DNA from: Glossina fuscipes
Taxonomy: Eukaryota; Arthropoda; Insecta; Diptera; Glossinidae
Direction of reading: 5' to 3'
DNA: 64,000 bases
NCBI RefSeq assembly: GCF_014805625.2
Contig: NW_023998422.1
Location: forward strand, 3,778,551-3,842,550
Below the pieces are notes generated by a model that was not told where the DNA came from, searched no databases, and saw nothing but the letters and a program-made list of their open reading frames with translations. Position 1 is the stretch's first letter. Each line of letters begins with the position of its first letter. Below, piece after piece: positions 35,191-48,522 of this stretch. Both the position numbers and the translations under genes were made by a program.

Positions 35191-35815
35191 GCGCCATTCG
35201 TCTTGATTACCAGTGCTCATTCATTTTTTTAGGCCTGGAATTTACTTCTTTGGCCGTCAACTCAACGTTCGAAGTGGTAGTGTTATGCGCAATTTACTTT
35301 CCAAAATCTTGAGGCCGTTTGGGCCTGCAACCCACTGAGCTATTACGTCGGTAGCGTCCACGCGCCAAGCCACGGCCAAAGTAGCCGCGTGAAGACAAAA
35401 TAATAATAATCTGGCAAATGTTGCGGTTTTATTTTCGAAGAAGGACGCTTCTAAACATACGCTAGGAACACCGATTAAGTCTTTTAAGTATCTATTCCGC
35501 ACCAAACAATGCATATACCTGCGTAACGACTGTTGGAGTTTAATTTTAGTTTTACAAGTCTCTGCTTAGTATTCTACTATATCACTTAAAGGCTTATAGA
35601 CTACGAGAAGCTCTCTTGTTAGCAACATTTCTAAAATATTTTAAATGAACATTACTTAACAAGTTACTCCATACTGTCGCTCTAAAACAGATAAAGTAAG
35701 TAAAAACAGTGTGGTTGGTCATGAAGACCTTTAAATACTCTACCCTGTTATACTAAACTGCACTACTGCACTAGACTACTACTGTTCAAAGAAGGGTTGT
35801 TCACCTTAAGGCTAT
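35191..35815. other. GC-richer patch with open frames on both strands, unassigned
   Basis: At 35257-35514 the minus strand has an 85-codon frame, and a plus-strand frame is broken by only two stops. Composition is less AT-biased than the surroundings. I recognise no domain. It could be a decayed retrogene or element fragment; it lies between two family B copies. Confidence 0.25.
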
Positions 35816-36002
35816 ATATTTTCAATAGTGTTCGCTGTCGCTTGATGTGTATCAAATCTCACTAAATCATAAATAATACTTAAATCATTCATCAATCATT
35901 GAAAGCAAGACGGACAAAGGGGCAGAAATCCTTCTATGTATTTCACACATCCGCGCAAACATAATGCGGTCTTGTACCGCAGGTGATGTAGGATATAAAA
36001 TA
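35816..36002 (-). mobile_element. Family B fragment
   Basis: Ends TTGTACCGCAGGTGATGTAGG then ATATAAAA, with ACATCCGCGCAAACATAATGC and AAGCAAGACGGACAAAGGGG. TTTTCAATAGTGTTCGCTGTC marks the left limit. Confidence 0.7.
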
Positions 36003-36603
36003 ATGACGATCCTATTGACCGCTTTCCCCTACACATTCATAATATTTGAAATCCTCCATGTATGGAAAAAAAAAAAGAAAAGAAACTGAAAAGCTTCGTA
36101 TTTTCTACTTAACATAGAACAAAAACACATGTTATGAAGGCTTATTCATGTGTGTAGTCAATCGGTAAATTGCAGCAAATAGTTAACTAAATTCATACTT
36201 GAAAGACTTATATTGAAACTTGGAACATTATTCGTTAGTATTTCGCAATTGCCCTAAAGTTAATACATCATTTTTTATGTTTTTTTCAAATACTATGGAA
36301 GAGTTTGAACTAAAAGGCTGCGCATGAGAATATCTTGTTTTCAAGCTAAAAACTGTTTCATGTAGGCAAGTAAAAGCGCGTATACTTTATGTTATTGTAT
36401 ACTTATATGGATATGTGAGTCAAAGTATCGGGTAACTATAGCAATAATCACTTCCAAGCCGGTTAATAAATAAAACTGTATGTTACTGAAAATTGCATTT
36501 TATGCAAAGCATTTACTTGCGTATCATTTGAAGGATATTTTAGATACAATTTTTAAAATGCTTGTTGCATGCAAAATTTGAGTAAAGTTCAGCGAGTAAA
36601 GGA
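36003..36603. other. No gene seen
   Basis: AT-rich spacer. Confidence 0.45.
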
Positions 36604-37520
36604 ACTATATTCGGTCATAACCGAATCTTTCATACCCGCCATCGTGGCCCTAAGAGAGAGTAAAAAGCAAAAGAACTTTAATTTTTGTATTATATAATGT
36701 TAGGTGAGTGCAAATAATTTTTTTCTAATTTCAGAATATGATGGAAAGGTGGATATTGTGCACTTGTTGCAATTAATGAGTAACAAATAAAAAACCGGGA
36801 AAGCAAAGGTGTTTACAGTTTTTGTTGCATAAGAGCGTGGGCGACGTTGATCGGTTTACGTCATTTTAAAGTTCTTTTGTAAAATTTATTTGGGAGAATA
36901 TTTAGTGTAGATATTACAGAGTTTGCAAGATGGGCAGACGAAAACCCTTGGGTGCATTCCGAGTTTGGAACTAGCCAAGAATTTATATACTTTATAAGTT
37001 TTTTAAAGCTTGCTTTAAGTCGTTATAAAGAAATGAGAAAAAACTTAAATTTTCGATAAACTACAGTATGGCGTAGGCCTTCCCAATTTTTCCGAATTTT
37101 GTACAAATACAATATTATCGTCTATAGAATATACTTTCAAGTTTTTATAGATTTATCTGCCGTAGCTGTAGCGTATGAATGATAAGCAAGAAACCAATAT
37201 CTTATTTTTTTGACAAACAGGTCTCACTTTATATGATGTAGTAGGCGTGTCTTTTAACCGATTTGAACTATTTTTAATACTAAATTGCGTGCAAGAACTT
37301 CCAGTGTCTCTATGGAATTTAAAGTCCATTGCTTCATTTTTGCGGCCAGGAGAATGTTTAAAACGGACGGACGGACGGACAGACGGACGTGCACAAATCG
37401 AATCTGATCTTAATACTGATCAAGAATGTATACATTTTATGGAATTACTGAAGTTTCTTTCTTGGCGTTGCAAACGTTTTAACGAAATGAATACAACACC
37501 CATCCTTCGGTGGTGTGCAA
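36604..37520 (-). mobile_element. Family A DINE-1-like element, ~920 bp
   Basis: Starts with the hairpin ATTCGGTCATAACCGAAT followed by CTTTCATACCCGCC, and ends CACCCATCCTTCGGTGGTGTG. It has a first degraded tract near 36933-36950 and a second pure GGAC tract at about 37365-37388. The interior follows the same order as the 9091 copy (GCCAAGAATTTATATAC..., GTAGGCGTGTC..., GATCAAGAATGTATACATTT). The open frame at 37247-37537 is a shadow. Confidence 0.8.
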
Positions 37521-39330
37521 AGCGTTCTTTTCATTAGCATTTTCATTTGTCTCCCTTTGCACTCGCATGTGCATATTCGTGTATAAGTTCCACATATTCA
37601 AGATATGCGTACAACAAGTGAATAAATGAAAGCATTAAACGTGATTACAACTAATCCAATATAATCTAATTAATTAAAAACTAAAACAAGAGTTACGTAT
37701 ATATTGTCCAATGAACTGAAAATAAAAGAAAAGCAAATAAATAAATAAATAAACTAAATGAGCCAACCGGTGTATTAAATACTATTTGCAATCTTATATT
37801 TTACATTAATCCACTTAGCAAAAATAATAAATGTCTAGTACGCTTGGTTAAATTAAAAACTTTAACTTTTCTTCCGTTTCTTGATTATTGTTTATTGTCT
37901 CTAATTAATATTCTCGACTATCTCTTCTTTGTATATTGTAGTGTAAGCAAGTTTTGTTTTCTTTCCACCTTGCAGGACTCATTATTTTAGTTTAATCGAA
38001 AACATTAAAAGGAGACTTGCTAAGTCATTTACTTTCAGACGCATTACTATTCGAAAATATCGACAACAATTTTTGCAACAATAACGAAAAACTTTACTAG
38101 AATTTTGCAGAAATATTTCTCCAAATTCCTATTTGTCGTATATTGTATACGTCATAGTTATTGTCGTAAAGCAAATTACCACAAAAGCAACAAAATGCAA
38201 AGTTTCGAAATATGCCAAAAACTTTCTTTCGAGAAAAAGTTTTTATTTAACGATGCATTGAACCCAATCTTCAGAACAATTGAACGGAATCTCATCTATG
38301 TGAAAGCTAATAAAGAAGAAGAGGAAAAACAAAACAAAAACTAAAAGAACTTTTCATTCCGTTTCAGCCCGAAAAATTGAAAGGACTTTTCCTTAATGCG
38401 AAACCTGACGATGAGGAGTGATGAACTATTAAAACTTGGAGAGTGACAGTATAATGCAACGTCAAATTTTTTTGCACGCTTGATAGCTATCAATTAAAGC
38501 ACTAAACACCTTGTGTCGTGAAGTTTCAACCTTAATCTCAATAAGGTTTGAAAGTTTCGATCAACCATACAAACTGCCGCCAAGTTATGTATTTTTGGGA
38601 CTATTCTTACAGCTTGTCATTCCTTTCGTTTAGAAAAACAAAACACTAGTTTTGAGTCGTTCCGACAAAGAAAACCAGGCTGTAATCCCAACAATGTGCC
38701 TGCTGTCCTATTCTGGCATTGTGACCGGTCACAACACATAAGAAAAAACTATATGTGCTCTTGTGTTCATATCAAATCGCAGGATAAATAGTCAATAATA
38801 AAACCCTTGAAGATTAACTTCATTATACAACAAAGTTGCTAAGCCACGAAACCTACAAGGAAAACAATGCCCTGTGACTTGTGACATAACCGCTACCTTA
38901 ATACTATAAACTATAAAAATATTAGTAATACTAATACTGGAAGTAGTACCAACGTATTCAGAGGCGTGAAGCTAACTCACTGCGCGTAGGTAGCTTAACT
39001 CTTTTTCTTTGCTAAAAAATGGGTTATCTTCACACTGATTCTTCTCATCTTTGCAAAATATATATTTGATGACTGCACAGCATTGTAAATAAAGAAAAGC
39101 AAAGCGTTTATAAAAATTACATAATAACAGAAAATATAAGAAAATCATGCTCGGAAATAATATTGGATGGACATCGCCAATGCTCAACGCATCACGTGTA
39201 GAATAAGAAAGTTGTGTCCGGTGCAATTTATTAGCAAAGCCCACAAAATCATTTTTTTACCCTTTTGAAGACAAATGTGTTTCAGTTTGTGTTGTATTTG
39301 CGACCTTTGTCTTCCAACGATTTCTCCATT
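37521..39330. other. No supported gene
   Basis: AT-rich. An AAAT run lies at about 37735-37752. The Lys/Glu-ended frame at 38105-38344 has no domain or splice context. Confidence 0.4.
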
Positions 39331-39505
39331 TTAAGTGCAAACCATTGTTAGTGTCAAAATTGCACCCTTTAGCTTCTTTTATGCGGCCAGAAGCACGCGT
39401 ATCACAGACATTTGGCAGATGGGCAGACGTAAATGCTTCAAAGTTTTGATCGAAAATTAATTAGTAGAAGAATTTTTAGCTTTGCGCTCAATGAAATGTT
39501 GTAAA
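39331..39505 (-). mobile_element. Family A fragment
   Basis: Shows TTATGCGGCCAGAAGCACGCG, CATTTGGCAGATGGGCAGACG, TGCTTCAAAGTTTTGATCG, GCGCTCAATGAAATGTTG, degraded equivalents of the 3' half of longer copies. Ends are missing. Confidence 0.55.
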
Positions 39506-39549
39506 AAATTGTAGGCCCGTGCAGAGATCACCTCAAGGCTTTCGTTTAT

Positions 39550-39825
39550 ATGTTATACAAAGCATGTGGTACAGGGTGTACGAACTTTGTCCGGACCTAT
39601 GGAACACGTGGAAGGTTTTAAGAAAGACCCGCTTTTCATTATGAGTTTGTCTGTCCGACTGTCCATGCAAACTTGTACTCTATGATTGATATATTTTGAT
39701 GAATTTTAGTGCATGGGCTTTGATCCAAGGACGAACGCTATTGTAAATGGTTTAGATTGGTCCATTTTTTGAGCAATGCACATATAACGCCCTATTTTAA
39801 AAAGACGTTACATGGAGAAAAAAGG
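39550..39825 (+). mobile_element. Family B element
   Basis: Shows GTGGTACAGGGTGTACGAAC, TTTGTCTGTCCGACTGTCCATG, GGGCTTTGATCCAAGGACGAACG, CATATAACGCCCTATTTTAAAA, AGACGTTACATG. The right end is decayed. Confidence 0.7.
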
Positions 39826-41785
39826 AATTTTCAAAGTTTAACGAAAAAACCCGGTTCTGTAATATTGTTTGGACTGTCTAAATTGGTTCGAAAAATATGG
39901 TTCGACTGGGCAAATTTTGAACCGTCTCCTCATACAATCGTTCATGAAAATTAAATCTTTATTTATTTAATAAAAAGTATAATTTTTAATATTTAATTGT
40001 GAAAACGAGTTCATAATAATAAATTAACATTTGGATCACGTGGGTCTCTGTTTTGGACACCACTGCATATCAGGACTTCTTCAATATGTGGCTTTTCACG
40101 AGGAGTATATCTGCATACATGAAAATAATGTGCAACTTTTGGTTGTGTTATATCAAATTATCGGCCTTGCCCCACTATACTAATCTTACTTGTTTAACTG
40201 GGCTCTTATTATTTGCCGCAAAGACTGTTTTTTTTTTTTTTTTTTTTTTTGCTTAATGCAAAAAAAATAACGCATCTACTACAATATACGAACAATTGTG
40301 TTAATTAGAGGAATAAATTTAATGCAATTATCTCAAAAGCCTTAAATGTTAAATGTATTAATAATTAAGTTTTTAAAATGCAAACTAAATGTGCATAAAC
40401 TTCTTTAATGAAGTATTTCTCAATGAGTTGTGAATTAAGGTTTAATCAAGTGTGAAATGTAAACACAACATACGCATAATTACATGCGAATAAGTGAAGC
40501 AAAACTTTTTGTATTCGCTTCAGGGCGAATCTACGAATCATATTACTTTTGTTCTTTCCATCAATCGAGGAGAAACAAAAGACATGCCTTGCATTCCTTT
40601 TTATTTTTTTTGTTTGTTTCTTCAGATCAAATATCTTTTTAAGGCCTGGAGAGGTTTACAGTTCAGAGAAAATGAGAAATTTTGTGCTATCTTCCAACCA
40701 AACCGATGTAATAAATATACGAATGTCGCAAATCATACGATAAATTTATTACGTCCTGTTCTCCTAGCAATGGTTACATTAAGAAAAACTTCAAATAATC
40801 AGCTAACATATGCCGCGCGTTGATTAATTCATTCACAACAGCATAACTTTCATTTGCTGTGCAACATATGCGTGCGAATAAAGTTATAGTAGCGCTTTTG
40901 TAAAAGTTTCATAATATAAACGAATTTGTTTTCCGTTTTGTTACATCGTTTCATTGTTGTTTCTCTCTTTTAATTTAGAAACTATTCAGAGCTAGTTCGT
41001 TGTGCTCTTACGATTGCAAAACTATGACTTTCATGGATGCATATGTGCAAATATGTGCACATGTGCATATGTGAAAATAACGCAAAATTAAACAACAATT
41101 TTTTAAAGCCTTCGTCATTCAAGCTATGTGACGTGAACTGTTGTTGTTTGAAAGCATCCAAGCAATTTTCACTTGAGAGCAAGTTATCGAATTAAAATCA
41201 TGAAAATGTTATGGCAAAGGATTTCCCTTTGCAACGTCTTTCGTGATTTGACGTTTTTATACAACCCCTTCGGGAATTAAGTTCGTATCACTGAATTGCG
41301 ATTTTTAGGATAGTTTAGGTTTCATTTACAACTCTGAGGAGATTTATTTACAAAATTGTTTTCAGGAATTTATATATAAAATTCTTGTGACGTCGTCTGC
41401 TTTCTAGTCCCCCTTTGCCTTTGCCCTACGCAAGCAAAACTTCTGCTTATATACGCACTTACAAGCGCCTAAGCCATACCTAACTTTATCGCGACATTTT
41501 CGTTATAATGTTTTACTAATCCCTCTTAATCTTTTCGATAGTCGTCAGCTGCATCAGCCAGGTTATGAATGTGTGTTTAGCTTTCACTTTCTTTGAAATT
41601 GGAAAATCGTGGAAAATCGACTAGTTTTCATTAAAACTCAAATCATAAAATGGGTTAACAACATCATAAATGAATAACAATTTGATGTGATTGCAGAAAT
41701 TGTGTGTAATACTGAAAAAGTCTGTCTCGTGTCTCTTGCCCGCCAGTAGCGATAATACAGCCTTTTTTATTTGTTTTCGAATTAT
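39826..41785. other. No supported gene
   Basis: Has a poly(T) run at about 40228-40250. A hairpin TTCGCTTCAGGGCGAA at 40514-40529 resembles the terminal hairpin of family A, but the TATACCC that should follow is absent. Interleaved ATATGTGCA words lie at 41038-41077. Confidence 0.4.
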
Positions 41786-42136
41786 TATACCCCACACTAC
41801 TTACGTTACCGAGGTATATTAAGGTTATGCGGTGAACGTTACACTCAGAAGAACTTGAGATAGATCCACCTTTTGTTATACTGATCGAGTCAGAATCCCT
41901 TTTAGAATTGATCCAAGTTTGTTCAACAACAACCTGTCCGTCTTGCCAAATGGCTTTTCTGTGTTCAACTCATAGGTTGCAGTTTTTAAGATATTTTGGC
42001 GAAATTTGCTGCACTGGCGAGTTCTGGTCCAAAATGAAATGCTATTGAAAATGGTCCGAATGAGACCACTTTTTCGACTACTCTTTGAACAACGCTTTAT
42101 TTTGAAAAGTCGTTGTATGACTGTAGGGTACACAAC
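41786..42136 (+). mobile_element. Family B element, near full length (~350 bp)
   Basis: Starts TTATACCCCACACTACTTACG and ends AAAGTCGTTGTATGACTGTAG then GGTACAC. Interior: GAACTTGAGATAGATCC, TACTGATCGAGTCAGAATCC, CTGTGTTCAACTCATAGGTTG, CTATTGAAAATGGTCCGAATG, TTTTCGACTACTCTTTG. The GTCY tract is reduced to CCTGTCCGTCTTG. Confidence 0.8.
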
Positions 42137-42762
42137 CATTCTGCAGACTTACGACGTTTTGTGATGTGGCTTAGAATACGTTTCTTAGATGGAAAAAAAT
42201 CATCTTTATTTATTACCCCATAGTCCTAGCTAAGGACACTCAATTCCACTCAATTCCAAAATCTATAGCAGCTGCATAAGCTTTAGAAGCTAGTTGGTTT
42301 TTTCAAATATCTCTTCTTTTGTCTGACTCCTACTATTGCAGCCGCTCTGGCTAGTGTTTACAAAATAAAAAGAAGGTCTTAGGATTAAGCAAAGTTTCCC
42401 GCTCTACAAGTGAAAAAGTATGCTGTATCGATCGATTATCCATGTTATTATAAAATGAGATCGTATAAAGTTTGAGGTCAATCTCACTAAAAGATAATTT
42501 AAGTTTTCCCAACTATTTATGGCAAACAAAAAAAGATAATCCAATCCGAAAAGTACTTGAAGAGAGGATATTATAATTCCATTAATCAATCAAGCTTCAA
42601 TCAAAGATCAGTATGTCAACAACATTTTTTAGGTTGTGGCGCAGCAAACCCTAGAGTTGTGAGAATTTTGCATAGGCGAACTTTATCCATACCACAAATT
42701 AAAATCTTTAGCTTTCATTTACGACGTATTGCATATTAATTTTAAAATATATGTAAGAAAGG
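42137..42762. other. No gene seen
   Basis: AT-rich spacer; a short direct duplication CTCAATTCCA/CTCAATTCCA lies at 42239-42260. Confidence 0.45.
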
Positions 42763-43118
42763 TATAATCGGTCGTGACCGAATCTATTATACCGAGGGGC
42801 AAAAAAAAATAAAAGAACTATATTCTCATGCTCGGTAATATGGGATGGACGTGACCGATTTGTCGTATTTTCAAAATAAAGTCTTTGTCGCATAAGCGTG
42901 TGAGTCTTGTAGCCTTGACCTTGGAATAATTTAAGTCACTTCCAACTTTTTTTGGAAATTTTTAGTCGATATATTCAGTTTAGCTAACAGGAGATTGTTT
43001 ACCACAAATACTGCACACTTGCGCATACAGACAGATGGACAGATTGATTTAGAATTTAATGCGGATCAAGAAAATGCAAAACATGAATATGCCGCTCATC
43101 CTTCGATGATGGGTATAA
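42763..43118 (-). mobile_element. Family A element, internally deleted (~355 bp)
   Basis: Starts TATAATCGGTCGTGACCGAAT, a 6-bp-stem hairpin TCGGTC/GACCGA, then TTATACCGAGG, and ends CATCCTTCGATGATGGGTATA. Only one GTCY tract remains (CAGACAGATGGACAGATTG), so the region between the two tracts has been lost, perhaps by recombination between them. Confidence 0.8.
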
Positions 43119-46100
43119 TGAATCGATTACATAACATCATATGTACATGTTTGCGTTTTGCCTGTTTTTTTTTTTTTGCTTAACTATTCGAAACATGAAA
43201 GATTTTTTTGCTTTGGTAACCTTAGTGTGAACTTGATTGACGATAACAATGCACGCAGAATGCATTTCCGGCAAAAGAATTTCAATTACACAAAATTTAG
43301 TCGGCAAATGTTTAATGAACATATTCTCGATGAACATGAACTCCTGAAAAATGTAATATTTTGTTGGCAGCCCAGCCCCTTAGATGGTAATCGATAGTAG
43401 CGATTATAATGATGTTGATTGTTGATAACGATAGTACGGTAACGGTGATGGTAGCGACATGTAATTACTGGATGCCTATGCACTGTAGTTCTAGTTTTGT
43501 GTAAATAGAGGGATGCGTGCCTATGTTGTGTTGCGCACGTACCAAAGCAAGCATAATTACGAATGAGTTTCGTGCTTAAACTAACATTAGTTGAGAAATG
43601 CAAAACTGATTGATCGAAAAATTGCAGAGTTGAATATACACTAGGAGCAGAGACAGATAAAGTTCATTAACATTAAAAAATTTTAAATGCTTAGCCATCA
43701 ATTAGAGGCAAAATTCGAATTTAATTTACAAGAGAATCTTTGCCGCTGGAGATGGTAACAATTTAAAGGAGAAGTTTTTATTGGAAATTTTCTTTAAATT
43801 AAACGGAAAGCAATACAATATTCGAGGAAGTTTTTTTTTTTTATGAGGAGCCATTCAGGGGATGACAGCTATACGTGTGGGCACGGCAGAGATCAACAGG
43901 GATTATAGGAAGAGGAAGAGAGAGAGAGCAGTATTTGTTCGTCCTGAAAGTAGGGACATCAAGTACGGTAGGAAAAACCATTCCTGATCTTTATGATTGG
44001 TGCAGAGTGCACGCGTGACGACATGAAAAACACAAAAAACTCTTAAGCGCATCATTAACGTTGACCATAAAGCGGATTTTCTTAGGCAACTCAATATGGG
44101 TGGTTGTATGGGGGTATAGTGTACTATGTATGGGTTTCTCCAACCGAATGAAGCTATTGTAGTAAGATTTGAAAATGTTGCACTTTTTGCTTACATTCGC
44201 TATATATCTCGTGTGGTCAAAAGCAGAGTCTTAGGAACTGCAACATAGGTTGCTAGTATCCAAGAGACAAGTTTCTCTATGGATACATAATTTAAAGATG
44301 TTACGTTTTTCAACGATTAATTGATTTATATACATAATGGAAATTGAAATCAAACTGAAAGTAAAGCAAAATTATATCATTGTATATTCACCGAAGTAAT
44401 ATGGCTTTGTGCATCGTAGATCAGCAGGTAATTGTCATTCAGCTCATCCAGCTGTTCGCTGATTCCTTTTGTTTTTGAATATTTTATTGAATCTATACAT
44501 TAGTAGTTTTGGTCTGAAGCAAATGCATTTCTTACCACAAGGAAACGTAATTAACTAATGTGTACTTCTATAATAATAACAAATGGCAAACAAAGGAAGC
44601 ATTCTGCCAGAGTATCTTTAATTAAAGAGGCTCTGCGGCCGATATGGCTTTTGATGCATATTTGATTATCGTTGATTTGAGTCATGGAGTTCAACTTTTG
44701 CGCTGAAAAATCAATCTTTTATTGACTAAAAGTCTTTAAACGCACCTATCGAAAAATCGCCTACGTATTCTAGTAAAGAGTGCTGCTCTAAAGATTCTGC
44801 GAAAAACTCGATCAAAAAGTTTCCGGTCCTTTTGGAAAGCGGTTCTCGAAAAAAATCCTTTTCAAAACTTTGGATTGTGCAACAAAAATGAAAAAAGCGG
44901 AAGAAATATTTTATTTTTTGCATTCTTTCCTCGTTGTCTTCTGTTGGACTATGTCCCTTTCACTTCTATTCTGCTTTGTTGCCTTCTCTACTCATTTGCG
45001 TTCTTTTCTTTTCTTTCCGTGTGTCCTTTTTCTCTAAGCTCTCCTCTCTTCTTTCATTTTTTCTTTTAGCCCATTGTTTGTTTCTTTCTTTCCGCTTCGC
45101 CTCTCTTCAATTGTTTGCTCTTATCATCGAGTTTTTCCATTTTCTTTTGCATTATCTTCACGGTTATTTTGTCATTTCAATATATAACAATATATATAGA
45201 GATGCTTATCACTTTTAGTTAACATAAGTATTTTCAGTATTAAGAAAATCACTCATACGCCAGAGACCATACAACACATTTTTCTATAAAACGTTTCTCT
45301 TACATTTTTCCAATTATTGTCTATATGTAATGAATCTTTTTGGTATGTTCTTAAGTTCAATCCTACCTATATAATGTATCCGATTACAAGAGAGAGCGAC
45401 AGGCTATTTATTAGACAATGATAATCAGTTTTTTGGTAAGGGCGCGAGTTTTCATGGACGAATTGCATTGATGTTTGAATCTAATGTGACAAGCAGAAGA
45501 AGATAAATTTTTATGTCACGGTTTTCTTTTTCTTCTAGACATAGTCGTAAAATGGAAAATGTGATTTCAAGGTATAAATGCTCGACGCATAGAAACATAC
45601 GTCTATTAAAGACTATATTCACTTAATAGAGCCTCTAGAGCCGTACAAACATTTGATAAAATTAGCGTAATCCATAAAATGGATAAAATAGAGTTGTGTT
45701 TTAAGAGTTGCTATTTCTTTTATATACAAACAACATATTTGTCGTTTGGCAGCCGAATTACGTGGCCCTACATGGTTTTTTCTTAATATAATCAACCGCT
45801 CAGGGGAGAAGTGTGGAAAAAGATGGGGAGTTGGTGGCAGATGAATGCCCATTTGGTAAGCATGTGCTTTCGCGGGCTGAGCACTGACTATACCTACGAG
45901 CAAAGTAAAGTCTATCCCGCTTATCTTAGAAAATGCTTGGTTTTAAACTTTCCGAAAGGTATAAAGTGGAGTCTGCATGAAAGCTAATCGGTTTTCTAAA
46001 AAACCACATCCAAATTAATGGTGCTTTAATTGGCGGTGGTAGCTAGCGACTAGCGGAAAGATTAACAACAATTCCCAAACATTTCACAAATGAACAGTTT

Positions 46101-48196
46101 ATGGTAACTTGCTTGTGAAAGATTGAGGCAAATGCGGAAGCCAAAGTCCATCGACTAAAGAGAGTTGAATCGTGATGTTCGGAACGACAAGACCAGAAGA
46201 GGCATTAAAACGTTGTATATATAAGTTACCGTAAGTAATTTATAAATAGATCTGTCCCTCTCTACGTTAATCTAAACACCTTAATTCAATGGTGCGAACT
46301 TAATCTCGTAAAGGTTCGGACAGACACCTTTTTCTTTCTTTCCTTTTTGCTCATTTTCGAAATAAATCTATAAACTGTTGCCACCATTTTCGTTCCTTAC
46401 ACCAGCTAGAACAAAACTCATAATTTAAGTTGACAATCAAATGCATTTTCTTACAACTATCCTTGAAATGTTGCAAATTAAAGGACAAACTTAGTATGTT
46501 TTCTATTTCTAAAGGTTGTCAGCGACTCTTGCATTTATGACATTTATAAGTTTTACACTTGTGTTTTCATATATTTGAAATCTTATACAACCCTGAAGAG
46601 ATCGTGCAGCCGAATTTATGTGTGGTTGCCTAAACCTTCTACACAAACAATTCAAGTATTTCGTAAAGTGTGAATATAAAACTTCAAACATTTTCTACAA
46701 TAACGATTCATTGCGTTGGGATAGCAATAATTTTCATAAAGTATGAAAATATTATTAGATATGGAAGGAATTTCAATTAAAATCAATCGCCCAACGACTA
46801 CCTTCATTTATTTCCGCTTAATTAAATTGCGTTATGAACAAGAAAATTTTAAATTTATGATGAAATCATATTTCCTTACAAAAGCATACCTAATATACTT
46901 GCTGTGAAGAAAGAAACTTTAAAGCAAAACGAAAGAAAGGTAACTTTTCTAATTGGGGGTTTTTAGCATAGCAGCAAGGCGGTGCCAACCACTTTTGTTG
47001 AAAAACTTTGCGAACACATAACTTTTATTACGCCATGGAATATGCGTTTGCACGCCTTAACTATTTCAATCTCTTGCTCTTATTTTTTATTAACTTTCAA
47101 AGAAACAATTGAAGACTTTTAGAAAACTAGCAGCATAGCTAATATGATTTTCTATCTACGAGAATAAAAGCAACTTACACCTTCGATTTTATTACTCATG
47201 TATTCATGTATACTAATTATTACATATAAATATAAACTCTACCAGATTTATTCGCCAAGTAGTAAAATAATGTGTTTTATTACTTGGTGTAATTGAAAAT
47301 TCCGTTTAGTCTGTCTTATTATTCCGAAGGCGGGATATAGAAAAAATTTTTGCATTTAAAAAAAAACAAAAGTAGAATAATCTTTAAGTATTAGCTCGAT
47401 GGCAAATTTTAAAGTAATGAACCCCTTGACCGCCATTTAAGCACACGCAAACTCTACTTCAATAAGTTACATTTATAATAAGTGTATGCTGTCACTGTGT
47501 TCAAAAAATAAGGTGAATTTTTTGTTTTGTAATTCCAAAAACATTTTTTTTTTTTCACCTTTTTCTCCTTCACAACACTTAAAATAGAATTCTTGTAAAC
47601 AATTTGGCCTGACGGAAAGAGTTCCAAGTGCCCAACATCACGATATATGAGAACAGCTTTTAACGTTACTTTGATTTTTGAACGAGTTTGGCATGGTTTT
47701 TTTTTGTCTCCACTCGATACCCGCACGACTTTACATGAGATTCGCTCGGTTGACCGATTGTTTCGACCGCCTTTGCTTCACACAAAACCGAGTGCAATGA
47801 CCTTTATTTGATGCTATATTAACAATTTAGAAAAAGATGTTGATTGAAAATAAATAAAGGTCTTTGGGACTATAAACAAATTCATCCTCTCTCTCTCGGA
47901 CGCAGTAAGCATATATAAGCATATGACCAAATACATCAAATTTAGGTCGGTTTAAAGCTGAGGTAGCGAAGAGTCTGTGGGATAGCCTGGCAAAGCAGCT
48001 TTTTCTTCGTCAAACAAACTAAAGATTTAAACGACTGAAAGTTCTACTACAGTGGAACTCAGTCCATCATTAAATGGTCGACATCACTTTACTGGCACTG
48101 TACATTATGCGCTCGTTTTTTTTTTAACGGTGTGTACATGTTCTGGTATTGCATTCACTTCTACTAATTTTTGTCTTGTCATCCCGTAAAATCTTT
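43119..48196. other. No supported gene over 5 kb
   Basis: AT-rich. A cryptic GAT/GTA-rich stretch lies at 43384-43475, and pyrimidine-rich tracts at about 44995-45120 give artefactual Phe/Ser/Leu frames. A minus-strand frame at 44923-44726 ends with fairly protein-like residues (SLEQHSLLEYVGDFSIGAF) but has no recognisable domain. Sequence near 45870-45910 weakly resembles stretches near 51.3, 56.2 and 62.6 kb. Confidence 0.4.
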
Positions 48197-48522
48197 TTTA
48201 TATTCATCACCGAGAACGAAGGGTATATTGTTTTGGTCAAAACATTTGCAACGTCCAGAAGGAACTTTCAGAGACCCCATAAAGTATATATTATTCCTTT
48301 GATCAGCATCAAATTCTGAATCGATTTAAACCTGTCCGTCCATCCGTGTGTTTGGCTTATAAATGTTCCCCTGACACCAAAAATATAGCTATCGATTTCA
48401 AATTTGACAGAAACATGGCAAGCTCTTGCAGAGAGATTGGTATTGAAAGTTGGCGAAGCCGATCAAAGGACACGCCTATAACACCCACATGCAACAAAAA
48501 TTGTGAACGTCTTCGCTTTCCC
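48197..48522 (+). mobile_element. Family A element truncated by a mariner junction
   Basis: Starts TTTTATATTCATCACCGAGA, with GGTCAAAACATTTGCAACGTCC, GATCAGCATCAAATTCTGAATC and AACCTGTCCGTCCATCCGTG, then GATCAAAGGACACGCC. It ends abruptly where mariner sequence begins (about 48523). The other half of the element is not found beyond the mariner. Confidence 0.75.

Noticed and set aside
43286..43603. 105-codon Arg/His/Tyr-rich minus frame
   Set aside because: Its composition comes from cryptic GAT/GTA simple sequence at 43384-43475.
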